In this document: positions 7,868 through 16,791 of the stretch, piece by piece
How positions within the stretch are numbered: the first letter of the stretch is position 1
Layout of the letters: every line of letters begins with the position of its first letter
NCBI GenBank assembly: GCA_002426795.1
Contig: DINQ01000008.1
Coordinates: 574,967 to 638,966, forward strand
Direction: 5' to 3'
Length of the DNA: 64,000 bases
Source of the DNA: Bacteroidales bacterium UBA5536
GTDB lineage: Bacteria > Bacteroidota > Bacteroidia > Bacteroidales > F082
Translations under genes and position numbers: made by a program
Notes under the pieces: generated by a model
What the model was told of the DNA's origin: nothing
Database searches by the model: none
Seen by the model: only the letters and a program-made list of their open reading frames with translations

Positions 7868-10392
7868 ATTCCATTTTCATTTTGATGACTATCCAAATCC
7901 TTCAAAAACTGTTCCAAAGCCATTTCGTTGGCTACTTTTACTTCGCGTGCTTTACTTCCTTCGAATGGTCCGACGATACCGGCAGCTTCGAGTTGGTCGA
8001 TGATTCGCCCTGCTCTGTTATAACCCAGCTTGAGTTTTCGCTGCAACAAAGATGTCGATCCTTGTTGGGTTTGCACGATGATTCTCGCTGCATCTTCAAA
8101 CAAATCATCACGTTCTGATAAATCGTACACATCACCTGCCTGATCTTGTTCGTCGGCATATTCAGGCAAATGATAGGCATCCGGATAACCCCGTTGCGAG
8201 CCAATAAAGTCTGTTAATCTTTCGACCTCGGGTGTATCGATGAACGCACATTGAAGCCTAACCAGATCGCTTCCGGTCGACAACAACATATCGCCCCGCC
8301 CAACCAGTTGGTCAGCGCCATTCGAATCGAGAATGGTACGCGAATCGATACGGGAAATCACACGGAAAGCGATTCGTGCCGGGAAATTTGCTTTGATTGT
8401 CCCAGTAATAATGTTTACGGAAGGACGCTGAGTGGCAATGATCAAATGAATACCAACAGCCCTGGCCAATTGGGCAAGGCGAGTGATTGGGCTTTCAATT
8501 TCTTTGCCAGCTGTCATAATCAAATCGGCAAATTCATCAACAACCAACACAATGTAGGGTAAAAACCGGTGACCATGCTGTGGATTGAGCTTGCGCGACT
8601 TAAACTTGATGTTATATTCTTTGATGTTGCGTACCTGAGCGTCCTTAAGCAACTCGTAACGGTTGTCCATTTCGATGCTGAGTGAATTTAGGGTGCGAAC
8701 AACTTTGCGTGTGTCGGTGATAATCGCTTCTTCAGAATCAGGCAGTTTGGCCAGATAGTGCCTTTCTATTCTGCTAAAAAGGCTCAGTTCAACCTTTTTA
8801 GGGTCGACCATTACAAATTTGAGCTCAGCAGGATGTTTGCAAAACAACAGAGAAGCAATGATGGCATTCAATCCGACCGACTTACCCTGCCCTGTGGCAC
8901 CTGCCATTAGTATGTGGGGCATTTTAGCCAGATCGGCAATAAAGCTTTCGTTGGAGATTGTTTTCCCGATACCAAAAGGTAATTCGTAATGGTTATTGAT
9001 GAATTTTTCGGAACCTATGATGGTTCGCATCGAAACAATTTCAGGATTTTGGTTAGGCACTTCGATACCAACTGTTCCCTTTCCCGGAATGGGTGCGATA
9101 ATTCGAATACCAATGGCTGAAAGACTTAATGCTATATCATCCTCAAGTCCTTTGATGCGCGAAATACGCACGCCCGGAGATGGAATAATTTCATACAAGG
9201 TGATGGTTGGCCCAATGGTTGCTTTTATCTTCTCGATGCCTATGGCATAATTTTGTAAAGTCTCAACAATTCTTTTCTTGTTGGCTTCAAGTTCTGAGCG
9301 TTCAACACTGACAGTACCGTCGCCGTAGTCGTTGAGCAGGTCGAGCGGAGGATATCGATAATCCGGCAGGTCGAGCGTAGGATCGAATTCGGTGTCTAAA
9401 CCCTGACGTTCAATGGAGCCTTTTTTTGAAGTTTTTTCGGCAACAACAGGCTCAACACTGAGCTCAACATCTTCGGCTTCCATATTATCATTGCCTGTTT
9501 CTTCATCAACATTAGTGTCAGTGGTATCTTCCACTTCCAACTCAATGCCTTTATCTTCTGAAATACGCATTTTGTTGCCTTCTCCCGGTTTGGGTTTTGT
9601 GAAAAGTGGATCTTCGTCATCCTGATCGTCTTCATCAACAGCAAATTCAACAGTATTATATACATCTTCAGGAAGTGTGCCGCCAGCAACAACAGGTTTT
9701 TTCTGTTTGGGCTCTTTGGGAACACGTTTTGGCCATTTGAAGGTAAAATTAAAAGTAAGAATCAAATAGGAAAGAAAGGTAAATACCAGCCCGATGATGA
9801 GCCCAACCTTGCCAATAACCCCTAGCAGGTAGTTTTGTAAAAAATGTCCGAGCACACCACCCAGGATATTATACGGATCGTCCGGAAATATAAAACCGAA
9901 AAACAGAGGAATCCAAAGTAAAAAGATGATTGCATTTTTCCACAAACGCCAAACTGTCATCAGTTTGACAGAAGTCCCAATCCTGATTCCGGATACGAAA
10001 AGCAGCAAAACAATGTAAAATGCACCAACACCAAAAGATTCTTTGATGAGAAACTGAGACATAAATGCACCGAGATTACCTGTCCAGTTACTGATCTTTA
10101 TACCTGAATCTGTCAAAATCCTGCCAACAGTCATATCGGTTATTACCTCATCAGTAACCTCATTGAACCAATTGATGAAAAAAGAGAAAAATGCCAGCGC
10201 AAGGTAAATTGCGGCAAAAACCAGAAACGCACCAAACACCTTTTTCCAGCGACCATCGCTGCCTGTTTTTAGCTTGGGTTCTTTCTTTCGGGTTGAGGAC
10301 CGTCCGTTGCCAACATTCGGCTTTGACGTGGCTTTTTCCTCGGTTTTTTCCTTGAAAGTGTTGGTTTTAAGTTTGTTCTCTGATCGGGCCAT
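7864..10392 (-). CDS. ftsK: FtsK/SpoIIIE DNA translocase
   Basis: Septal DNA pump that clears and resolves chromosomes at division. Seen: 842 residues; basic N-terminus; four transmembrane helices (about 50-210); a highly acidic Pro/Glu/Asp linker (about 225-330), shorter than in E. coli; then the alpha and beta motor domains with Walker A GATGQGKS (near 495) and Walker B VLVVDEFADL; and a C-terminal gamma winged helix (GYNRAGRIIDQLEAAGIVGP) that reads KOPS-type polarity sequences. The minus-strand -7 element TACCTTTG at 10422-10429 serves it. lolA follows with a 4-bp overlap. Confidence 0.95.
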   Translation of the reverse strand: MARSENKLKTNTFKEKTEEKATSKPNVGNGRSSTRKKEPKLKTGSDGRWKKVFGAFLVFAAIYLALAFFSFFINWFNEVTDEVITDMTVGRILTDSGIKISNWTGNLGAFMSQFLIKESFGVGAFYIVLLLFVSGIRIGTSVKLMTVWRLWKNAIIFLLWIPLFFGFIFPDDPYNILGGVLGHFLQNYLLGVIGKVGLIIGLVFTFLSYLILTFNFTFKWPKRVPKEPKQKKPVVAGGTLPEDVYNTVEFAVDEDDQDDEDPLFTKPKPGEGNKMRISEDKGIELEVEDTTDTNVDEETGNDNMEAEDVELSVEPVVAEKTSKKGSIERQGLDTEFDPTLDLPDYRYPPLDLLNDYGDGTVSVERSELEANKKRIVETLQNYAIGIEKIKATIGPTITLYEIIPSPGVRISRIKGLEDDIALSLSAIGIRIIAPIPGKGTVGIEVPNQNPEIVSMRTIIGSEKFINNHYELPFGIGKTISNESFIADLAKMPHILMAGATGQGKSVGLNAIIASLLFCKHPAELKFVMVDPKKVELSLFSRIERHYLAKLPDSEEAIITDTRKVVRTLNSLSIEMDNRYELLKDAQVRNIKEYNIKFKSRKLNPQHGHRFLPYIVLVVDEFADLIMTAGKEIESPITRLAQLARAVGIHLIIATQRPSVNIITGTIKANFPARIAFRVISRIDSRTILDSNGADQLVGRGDMLLSTGSDLVRLQCAFIDTPEVERLTDFIGSQRGYPDAYHLPEYADEQDQAGDVYDLSERDDLFEDAARIIVQTQQGSTSLLQRKLKLGYNRAGRIIDQLEAAGIVGPFEGSKAREVKVANEMALEQFLKDLDSHQNENGI

Positions 10393-10421
10393 TTTGAGCC
10401 AAAATTATTGAATACAAGGAG

Positions 10422-10429
10422 CAAAGGTA
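10422..10429 (-). promoter_or_regulatory. -7 promoter element of ftsK-lolA
   Basis: Minus-strand TACCTTTG matches TAnnTTTG exactly and lies 30 bases upstream of the ftsK start. A 14-bp inverted repeat TCATGC-TG-GCATGA (10444-10457) lies just upstream. Confidence 0.5.
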
Positions 10430-10480
10430 GTAAAAAAGGATTGTCATGCTGGCATGATTACCAAAGTACACAAACTAAAA

Positions 10481-10510
10481 AAGCATTTGCCCACGAATGG
10501 ACAAATGCTT
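10481..10510 (-). terminator. Intrinsic terminator of the DUF4625 gene
   Basis: Minus-strand stem of 13 pairs, including one G-T, closed by a TTCG tetraloop (arms AAGCATTTGTCCA and TGGGCAAATGCTT) and followed by a six-T run. It begins about 20 bases past the DUF4625 stop codon and ends the metal-uptake locus. Confidence 0.85.
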
Positions 10511-10530
10511 CTGTTTGTTAATAAACTGAA

Positions 10531-11388
10531 CTAGAGCTGAACAGGAAAATGTTCAGAAAAACGAACATTTCCAAACTCGTCTTCTACTCGTACAACCAAA
10601 TAAAATACGCCATGCGACCAGGTAATATTGCGTGGAGGCACATTGTTATCCAACGGATTGCTTACGATTATGCTACCACTGAAATCAAATGAACTGAGCT
10701 CTTGAACATCAGCATTTGCGTTTACCACAATAGCGAAGGCTTGCGTTTCATTCACCTCCTCATCTGTTTGATTTTCGCGCATCAGCGCCACCAATAGCGA
10801 ACCCAGGTGATGGGAATCAGTTACATTGCCAGATATACGTATCGTATCGTTTCTTCCAAACACTTCCATATTTGCCGGCGTATAGGTGAGGGTAATCTCC
10901 GGAGCTTCAACATCAGCTGGTTCTTCCGGGGCTTCAATATCAATACTTTGCGCCAGGAAGTTCTCATTTCCGGCCTTGTCGGTGCAATAAACCAGAAAAT
11001 GATATTCTCCTGGAGCGATTGATTTACCATCCATTGTTGTGGGAATAATCACTTCATTATGTGAGATGTTGGCCGATGACATCCCAGCTTCGAAGTTCCA
11101 ACTCTTCTGATAAGTCCAGGTAATACTGTCGTTTGTTGATTTGTGGTCATGACCAGCCCCAAAGTGGATATCTATTTTGTAGGAGTTCAACTCCACATTA
11201 TCACTAAAGTTTGCGCTGAATTGTATTGTATCTCCTGGCAGATAAGCCTGCTCATTCGCCGGACTAACAATCTGGATATTAGGTTTCTCTGTGTCGGCTG
11301 GGGTTTCATCGTCCGATTTACTGCATCCAACCATTAAAGTGCTCGCTGACGCTATGACAACCAGCATAAAAAGCCAATTTTTTTTCAT
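10531..11388 (-). CDS. DUF4625 lipoprotein, His-containing
   Basis: Predicted outer-membrane or periplasmic lipoprotein of the DUF4625 family. Seen: 285 residues, lipobox TLMVGC with Cys22, then two Ig/cadherin-like repeats, each starting with a KPNIQI/APEITL-type strand and an 'npr-n-D-TIxxSxxxxDn' segment (about 35-150 and 162-285). A cluster IHFGAGHDH puts histidines at 75, 80 and 82, a possible metal site. It follows the TonB-receptor run but has its own promoter at 11426-11433 and a strong terminator. The role is unknown; the link to metal uptake rests on location and histidines. Confidence 0.75.
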   Translation of the reverse strand: MKKNWLFMLVVIASASTLMVGCSKSDDETPADTEKPNIQIVSPANEQAYLPGDTIQFSANFSDNVELNSYKIDIHFGAGHDHKSTNDSITWTYQKSWNFEAGMSSANISHNEVIIPTTMDGKSIAPGEYHFLVYCTDKAGNENFLAQSIDIEAPEEPADVEAPEITLTYTPANMEVFGRNDTIRISGNVTDSHHLGSLLVALMRENQTDEEVNETQAFAIVVNANADVQELSSFDFSGSIIVSNPLDNNVPPRNITWSHGVFYLVVRVEDEFGNVRFSEHFPVQL

Positions 11389-11425
11389 GAGGATTCTCTT
11401 ATTTAAATTTGGTTAATTTTCGTGA

Positions 11426-11433
11426 CAAAGGTA
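11426..11433 (-). promoter_or_regulatory. -7 promoter element of the DUF4625 gene
   Basis: Minus-strand TACCTTTG matches TAnnTTTG exactly, 38 bases upstream of the start. No copy of the Fur-type 21-mer is visible beside it. Confidence 0.5.
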
Positions 11434-11466
11434 GTATTTATAGTCGTTTCATCTATAATATTCAGT

Positions 11467-11832
11467 TTACTGAAAACATCTATATAACGACTCTCTAAAT
11501 CGATTATTTTCGTTGGGAGGCCCGCGCATTAAAAAGCTTTGAACCGGAAGTTCATAAGGAAAAACTGACCGAAGTGCTTGAATACTCAATTCAGGAAAAG
11601 CAAACAGGTTTGTCTCCCTTGCTTGTTCAGCCGGTTCAACGATGTAAAACAAAAAAGATGCAATTACACAACCGGCATTTTTAGTAAAATGACTTACATC
11701 AGTGAAATCGGCCAGCTGACCAAAATGGTGATGCGCCAGCAAACGATGTGCATCCTGATAAACTTTTGGGGCACTAAAAATCAGCAACAACATTGCCAAT
11801 ATAAAATTGCGATATTTTTTTGATATCAGCAT
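11467..11832 (-). CDS. Small exported His-rich protein of unknown function
   Basis: Not matched to a named family. Seen: 121 residues, a hydrophobic N-terminal segment (about 9-22), then histidines in DAHRLLAHHHFG (27-38) and SHFTKNAGC, and an ending with RGPP followed by a short tail. Small exported proteins with a His/Cys-rich middle and a C-terminal R-A/G-PP motif are, as I recall, common beside TonB receptors in Bacteroidota metal loci. It starts two bases after the receptor stop, so it is surely co-transcribed. A role as periplasmic metal handler or receptor accessory is inference. Confidence 0.6.
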   Translation of the reverse strand: MLISKKYRNFILAMLLLIFSAPKVYQDAHRLLAHHHFGQLADFTDVSHFTKNAGCVIASFLFYIVEPAEQARETNLFAFPELSIQALRSVFPYELPVQSFLMRGPPNENNRFRESLYRCFQ

Positions 11833-11834
11833 CC

Positions 11835-14213
11835 TTACATTTTTATATCGAATGGAATTGTAACTGTCACTTGAAAGTTGCGACCAGGCTCAGGAAGCCC
11901 CAAATGGCGGTAAAAACTCAGGTGGTTAAAATACTTCTTATTGAACAGATTTTGCGCCTGAAAGTCAATACCGAGTGGAAAATATTTTGCAAGAACCTTG
12001 GTTGAAAAACTCAGATTAAATATCTGATATCCTGGCGTTTTAAGCTCATTGCGTGCCACATTATTTTGTGCACTGACAATATTGTATTCGAATCTTATAA
12101 GTGTATTATGAAGCTTTTTCCAGTACGCGGGCAGATGATGGTCAATACCGACAATAGAACGCAAAGGAGGCGTAAAAGGTATTGGGTATTTGCCATCAGT
12201 CGTAAAAATATACTCAGAAGTGATATTCAGATCAAACAATTTACTGATTTTGATCCCCAAAAGGGCCTCTCCACCATAACGGTAGGCCTCCGACTGCTCA
12301 TAACGATAAATCTGACCAGCATCGGCTTCTTCAATCTCGCTACCATCTGGTAAAAGGTAGCTTCCTGTTGGATTTAGATAGATAAAATTTGGAAAATAGC
12401 CAGCGAAGGGACTTAATGAAAACTGCCATTTTTCTGTTTCGTAAGCTATACTTGCATCGATCTGGTAAGCATATTCCGACTTAAGTTGCACATCGCCAAG
12501 TTCGTACCGAAACGACCCATGATGCACGCCATTTGAACCCAACTCTGAGGCACCAGGCATTCTAAAGCTTTTGGCAATGTTGGCCTTCATCACCAGCTGT
12601 TGATTGGACTGAAATACCAAACCAAAAGCCCAGCTAAGATCGCGGTAAACCCCATTAAATTCTGGTGCCTTTTGGTTTCCGGTATAGGGCGAAATATATT
12701 TGTCAATTTGAATCGTGCCGTAATCATATCGCAGACCACCATTGAACTGGATTTGTTCGTTCAACTGGAATTTCTGAGTGTAAAAAATACCTGTTCCGAA
12801 ACGCTGGTATTCTGGAAGTAAAAATGTATATCCCCCAATCCGGTTTTGTTGATGCTGTAGCGAAAACCCAAACTGCATCTGATTTCTTCCATGCTCGATC
12901 TTGTAATTTGTATTCCATGCCAGGGTGCGAAGCTTCCACTCAAGTTCCAGGTCAGGATTGATCAGCGGAAGGGTCTGATTGGGATAGTGCGAATGAAAAA
13001 GTGACCATTCCTGCCTGTGGTTATCCTGCAATGCCAGGTCAATAGTTAATTTACCATGGCCAACTGCAATCAGGGCGTTGGTACTTAATTTAAAGTGATT
13101 CACGTTTTGGAATGGCAGATCAATGTTTCGCGAAGAGCCATCATCCGCCAGTTTGCCTGCACTGGGTAATCCGTGGGCACCAGGAAAAAATCCAGTCTTT
13201 GAAAACACATTACTTGCCGAAACAGAGAGTTTTCCCCATTTTTTTATCAAACCAATTGTTGAGTAAAAATTCTGCTCAATACCAGCTGTGTTTTTAAGTT
13301 TTTGGTCTGGAATTGCAAATCGGTAACGGTTATAAAAGAAGCTGTCTGCAGGCACTTTGTAGTCCCCAAAACGGGTATGCGTAAAACGTAGATACGCAAA
13401 AAACGCGGACTTTCGAAGTCGAACCATGGCCGATCCGCCAATCAGATCATTCACTGAGCGAGCCACTGTAGCCAGCTCGGTTTCAATGTGTCCGGGAGCT
13501 GCCAATGCGTGTGGTTTAATCTGCACGACCCCTCCCAAAGCATCTGAACCATAAATCAGGGATGAGGGCCCTTTGATAACCTCAATTTTTTCAACTCCAA
13601 ACTGATCCACTTCTAGCCCATGATCTGCACCCCATTGCTGACCTTCAACCTTGATATTGTTTTCGGAAACAACGACCCTGTTAAAACCTAATCCGCGAAT
13701 CACGGGTTTCGATAATCCCTGGCCAATTTCCATCGCCTGCACCCCAGGTAATGTTTGTAGCGAACTCATTAAACTACTGCCTCGATTTTGGCTGATAAAC
13801 CGGCCGTCTGCCGTTTCAACTGTCTGCGATTGCTCACGGACGGCGTTTTTGAGCACATCACCTGCGATAACCACCTCTTGTAAATCTATATCTGTCGGTT
13901 CCATAATAATTGTCAGGTTTGCATCCTGCTGATCAATGGTGAACCGATATGGATGTATGCATCTGTAACCAATGTAGCTTACGTGCAAACGGTAAGTCCC
14001 TTTGTCCAGATGATTGAACCTAAATGAACCGTTTTCATCAGTAATGGTTGATGAGGCTGCTTCCTGCAAATAAACCGAAGCCCCTTTCAACACTTCATTC
14101 CGGTCGTTTAAAACAACACCATGAATGGCAAAATCATGTGCTTGCTGTGCTGACAAAGAGGAATGAAGCCCAACTAGAATAAAAGCAACCAGGATTAACT
14201 TTAAGCATTGCAT
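11835..14213 (-). CDS. TonB-dependent outer-membrane receptor (metal-uptake type)
   Basis: Outer-membrane active transporter driven by TonB. Seen: signal peptide ending in LHSSLSAQ, a carboxypeptidase-regulatory-like domain (about 25-105, GVVLNDRNEVLKGASVYL), a plug domain (about 115-225, with LPGVQAM, VIRGLGFNRV and IEVIKGPSSLIYGSDALGGVV), and a 22-strand barrel to a terminal aromatic-rich strand. His-rich external loops (VHHGSF, HSHYPN, GIDHHLPAYW) and the QQWGADHG plug segment suggest a metal such as zinc. The ATG at 14213 gives a normal signal peptide; an ATG at 14222 is also in frame. Either start overlaps the fur stop, so it is coupled to the regulator. Confidence 0.88.
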   Translation of the reverse strand: MQCLKLILVAFILVGLHSSLSAQQAHDFAIHGVVLNDRNEVLKGASVYLQEAASSTITDENGSFRFNHLDKGTYRLHVSYIGYRCIHPYRFTIDQQDANLTIIMEPTDIDLQEVVIAGDVLKNAVREQSQTVETADGRFISQNRGSSLMSSLQTLPGVQAMEIGQGLSKPVIRGLGFNRVVVSENNIKVEGQQWGADHGLEVDQFGVEKIEVIKGPSSLIYGSDALGGVVQIKPHALAAPGHIETELATVARSVNDLIGGSAMVRLRKSAFFAYLRFTHTRFGDYKVPADSFFYNRYRFAIPDQKLKNTAGIEQNFYSTIGLIKKWGKLSVSASNVFSKTGFFPGAHGLPSAGKLADDGSSRNIDLPFQNVNHFKLSTNALIAVGHGKLTIDLALQDNHRQEWSLFHSHYPNQTLPLINPDLELEWKLRTLAWNTNYKIEHGRNQMQFGFSLQHQQNRIGGYTFLLPEYQRFGTGIFYTQKFQLNEQIQFNGGLRYDYGTIQIDKYISPYTGNQKAPEFNGVYRDLSWAFGLVFQSNQQLVMKANIAKSFRMPGASELGSNGVHHGSFRYELGDVQLKSEYAYQIDASIAYETEKWQFSLSPFAGYFPNFIYLNPTGSYLLPDGSEIEEADAGQIYRYEQSEAYRYGGEALLGIKISKLFDLNITSEYIFTTDGKYPIPFTPPLRSIVGIDHHLPAYWKKLHNTLIRFEYNIVSAQNNVARNELKTPGYQIFNLSFSTKVLAKYFPLGIDFQAQNLFNKKYFNHLSFYRHLGLPEPGRNFQVTVTIPFDIKM

Positions 14214-14617
14214 TTCGCGCATAATCCATTGATGATTAATTCATAATCCTTTACCGAAAAATGCTCAGGAATAACTGCTTCGTCAGGAGAAAAGCTGCCC
14301 AGACAAACAACCTGACCACATGTTTCACAATGAAAATGAGCATGTGCATTGTCGCCATTCTGACGTGAGTCACGCTTCGATAAAGCGTACTTCACTTCGT
14401 GCATGTTAACTGTAACATGGTGCACCAAGCCCGCATCAATGAAGGTTCGCAAGGTTCTAAACACCGTAACGCGGTCATAATCGTAAGCCAATTGCTCTTT
14501 GATCTCCTGCTCGGACAGTGCCCTGTCAGTCTCAATCAAAACACCCAGCATATCAGCCCGGCAAGGAGTTTTATTTAGCTTGTGTACGCGTAGCAGCTCT
14601 TTGATAGATTTGCTCAT
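14201..14617 (-). CDS. Fur-family metal-responsive repressor (possibly Zur)
   Basis: Metal-dependent repressor. Seen: 138 residues from the ATG at 14617; an N-terminal winged helix with the recognition segment DYDRVTVFRTLRTFIDAGLV (46-65); two CxxC pairs, Cys97/100 and Cys133/136, for the structural zinc; and histidines at 92, 94 and 96 for the sensory site. An in-frame TTG at 14638 lies inside the operator and is unlikely as a start. It heads the operon with the TonB receptor, and its promoter carries a 21-bp palindrome, so it very probably represses itself and the receptor. Zinc versus iron is undecided; the locus leans to zinc. Confidence 0.88.
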   Translation of the reverse strand: MSKSIKELLRVHKLNKTPCRADMLGVLIETDRALSEQEIKEQLAYDYDRVTVFRTLRTFIDAGLVHHVTVNMHEVKYALSKRDSRQNGDNAHAHFHCETCGQVVCLGSFSPDEAVIPEHFSVKDYELIINGLCAKCNA

Positions 14618-14627
14618 TGAATTTAAT

Positions 14628-14648
14628 TTTTGCAACAATGCTGCAAAA
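14628..14648. promoter_or_regulatory. Fur-family operator over the fur promoter
   Basis: A 21-bp palindrome of the form TTTTGCAnCAnTGnTGCAAAA; 18 of 21 positions obey dyad symmetry, the exceptions being the centre and one position in each arm. It overlaps the minus-strand -7 element TACTTTTG (14644-14651) and ends 11 bases before the start codon. Its length and place match an autoregulatory Fur/Zur box. Confidence 0.65.
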
Positions 14649-14681
14649 GTAACAAGATTTCAAACAGAAGGTTCAAAAAAA

Positions 14682-14706
14682 AGAGGCAATGATCAACATC
14701 GCCTCT
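14682..14706 (-). terminator. Intrinsic terminator of the parA-to-ppiB operon
   Basis: Minus-strand stem AGAGGCGATG / CATTGCCTCT with a TTGAT loop and one internal mismatch, followed by eight T. It lies 22 bases after the ppiB stop and separates this operon from the fur gene. Confidence 0.85.
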
Positions 14707-14728
14707 ATTTTACTGAGTTTTTATAGAA

Positions 14729-15166
14729 TTAATCTTCAGTGATAGAGACTTTAATCATCTTATCGCCTTGCCTGATCGCATCGATCACATCCAAATTTTC
14801 AATCACTTTGCCGAAAACGGTATGATTGCGATCGAGATGAGCAGTATTTGCGCGGCTATGGCAGATGAAAAACTGCGATCCACCAGTATCTCTTCCGGCA
14901 TGAGCCATTGAAATAACACCCCGATCGTGGTATTGTTTTACGCCGTCAAGCTCGCATTTGATTTTGTAACCGGGGCCGCCTGTCCCGTCACCTTTTGGGC
15001 ATCCACCCTGAATGACAAAATTGGGAATCACACGGTGGAAGGTCAGCCCATTGTAAAAGCCTTCGTTGGCAAGTTTGACAAAGTTAGCAACTGTGTTGGG
15101 AGCGTCGTCCTCAAAAAGTTCGAGAACCATAGTGCCTTTTACAGTTTCAATATGTGCTTTTTTCAT
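14729..15166 (-). CDS. ppiB: Cyclophilin-type peptidyl-prolyl isomerase
   Basis: Cis-trans prolyl isomerase of the cyclophilin family. Seen: 145 residues, no signal peptide (cytoplasmic), with the fold's markers [13 protein letters not shown] (41-53; catalytic Arg in FHRV), [23 protein letters not shown] (85-100) and [12 protein letters not shown] (108-119). Length is normal for the compact bacterial PpiB group. It is the last gene of the minus-strand run, 33 bases after lepB and just before a strong terminator. Confidence 0.93.
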   Translation of the reverse strand: MKKAHIETVKGTMVLELFEDDAPNTVANFVKLANEGFYNGLTFHRVIPNFVIQGGCPKGDGTGGPGYKIKCELDGVKQYHDRGVISMAHAGRDTGGSQFFICHSRANTAHLDRNHTVFGKVIENLDVIDAIRQGDKMIKVSITED

Positions 15167-15199
15167 TTTTAGATTTATTTTGATTTTTATTTTATGCTT

Positions 15200-16714
15200 T
15201 TAATGAACAACGCGCAGCGACTTGCTGAAACGGATTTTACCATCAAACAACGACTTGTTCGGGTCGAGTGATAGCCAAACAAAAACGGCTTTCCCTACAA
15301 TATGATCCATGGGCACAAATCCCCAAATACGCGAGTCAGCAGAGTTATGCCTGTTATCTCCCATCATCCAATAGTAATCCATTTTAAAAGTATAACTATC
15401 CGATTCAATCCCGTTGATGAAAATTTTTCCATCCCTAACCTGCAGATCATTCCCTTCATAAGCGTGAATTATACGTTCATACAAGGGCAGGTTTTTGGTG
15501 TTCAACGCTACAGTTGCACCTGCTTTTGGAATCCAAAGCGGACCAAAAAAGTCGATGTTCCAGGGATAATCTTCGCTATTGGGGAAAACCTCAGAATTCC
15601 ATGTATCTGCGGGTTCAATAATCTTTTCGACAGTGCTTACATTAGGCAATTTCGCTAGTTCGTCGGCAACGTCCTGACTGATCCAGAATACAAATTCATT
15701 TGGCATATTTGTCCGTTTAGCTTCAGTGATATTGTACTTATCCAGAACACGTTGATTAATACTTGTCCCATCCGTTCTGACAAGAAACTTAAACTGCACT
15801 ATACCAGGAACTTCAGACCTTTTACCATTGATATATAGATCAGTCGCTTGAATGAAAACGGTATCACCGGGCAAGGCAACACACCGCTTGATGTAGTTTT
15901 CGCGCTTATCTACCGGACGGGCAATGATGTTTCCGAAATTTCTGTGATCATTCCAGACTCGCTCGCGACCATATTCCCTTACCAGTGAATAATAGCTCAC
16001 ATTGCTTTGAAAACGGTCGCTGACCGTATCACCTGCAGGATAATTAAAAACCACTGCGTCATTGCGTTGCACTTGACCTAACCCGGCAAATCTGTAATAC
16101 GGCAGTTTGATCCACTCAACATACGATTTGGTGGTCTGACTCCATGGAAGCGTATGGTGTACAAAAGGAAAAGCGATGGGTGTATTTGGAATTTTTGGAC
16201 CGTAGCTTATCTTGCTCACAAAAAGAAAATCACCAACCAAAAGCGTTTTCTCCATACTTGAGGTAGGAATAGTATATGCTTCAACCAGGAACGTTCTGAT
16301 GATCGTTGCAGCCACTACCGCAAAAATAATTGCATCGGCCCATTCACGCACGGGGCCTTTCTTGGGGCGATCGGCAACATCGGGATCGGTATATTTCAGG
16401 TTTTCTTGTGTACTTAAGAGCGGCAAGTAAACAAAAGGAATAACCACTGCCAAAAAATGTTCCCACAACTTAAACTTCCCAAAACATTTCACTAATTCGA
16501 CTAGCATCAACATATATACAAACACGTTGATAAAGGGTATAATCAGAAATATATACCACCACAACGGTTTTTTCACAATCTTCAGGAAAATATACAGATT
16601 GAAAAAAGGAATAAGGGTATAAAAACCTTTTTGATTTGCCCTGGCGAAGAGCTGCCAGGCAAAGATTGTCGGTAAGGTAAAAAGTAACGGTAATGCGATA
16701 ATAAGTTCAAGCAT
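15200..16714 (-). CDS. lepB: Signal peptidase I with extended N-terminal membrane domain
   Basis: Inner-membrane S26 protease that cleaves signal peptides. Seen: 504 residues. Residues 1-105 hold about four hydrophobic segments that ordinary LepB lacks; a classical membrane anchor follows (about 125-143), then the catalytic box IPTSSMEKTLLVGD with Ser153 and the box YIKRCVALPGD with Lys276 as general base. A final MMGDNRHNSADSR box near 450 is the family's conserved SODS-like region. The long insert between the boxes is usual in Bacteroidota. Upstream is a small lipoprotein gene, downstream ppiB. Confidence 0.92.
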   Translation of the reverse strand: MLELIIALPLLFTLPTIFAWQLFARANQKGFYTLIPFFNLYIFLKIVKKPLWWYIFLIIPFINVFVYMLMLVELVKCFGKFKLWEHFLAVVIPFVYLPLLSTQENLKYTDPDVADRPKKGPVREWADAIIFAVVAATIIRTFLVEAYTIPTSSMEKTLLVGDFLFVSKISYGPKIPNTPIAFPFVHHTLPWSQTTKSYVEWIKLPYYRFAGLGQVQRNDAVVFNYPAGDTVSDRFQSNVSYYSLVREYGRERVWNDHRNFGNIIARPVDKRENYIKRCVALPGDTVFIQATDLYINGKRSEVPGIVQFKFLVRTDGTSINQRVLDKYNITEAKRTNMPNEFVFWISQDVADELAKLPNVSTVEKIIEPADTWNSEVFPNSEDYPWNIDFFGPLWIPKAGATVALNTKNLPLYERIIHAYEGNDLQVRDGKIFINGIESDSYTFKMDYYWMMGDNRHNSADSRIWGFVPMDHIVGKAVFVWLSLDPNKSLFDGKIRFSKSLRVVH

Positions 16715-16791
16715 GCTGTATGAATTATTGCGTTGCTAAATTATAAAAGGCGATTAACAAGCCCTTTGTTTGTTTTGTTAATATTTCATAA

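Noticed and set aside
14321..14338. TGTTTCAC half-site inside the fur gene
   Set aside because: The second half is shifted and does not match; the sequence is explained by coding for the conserved Cys/His segment.
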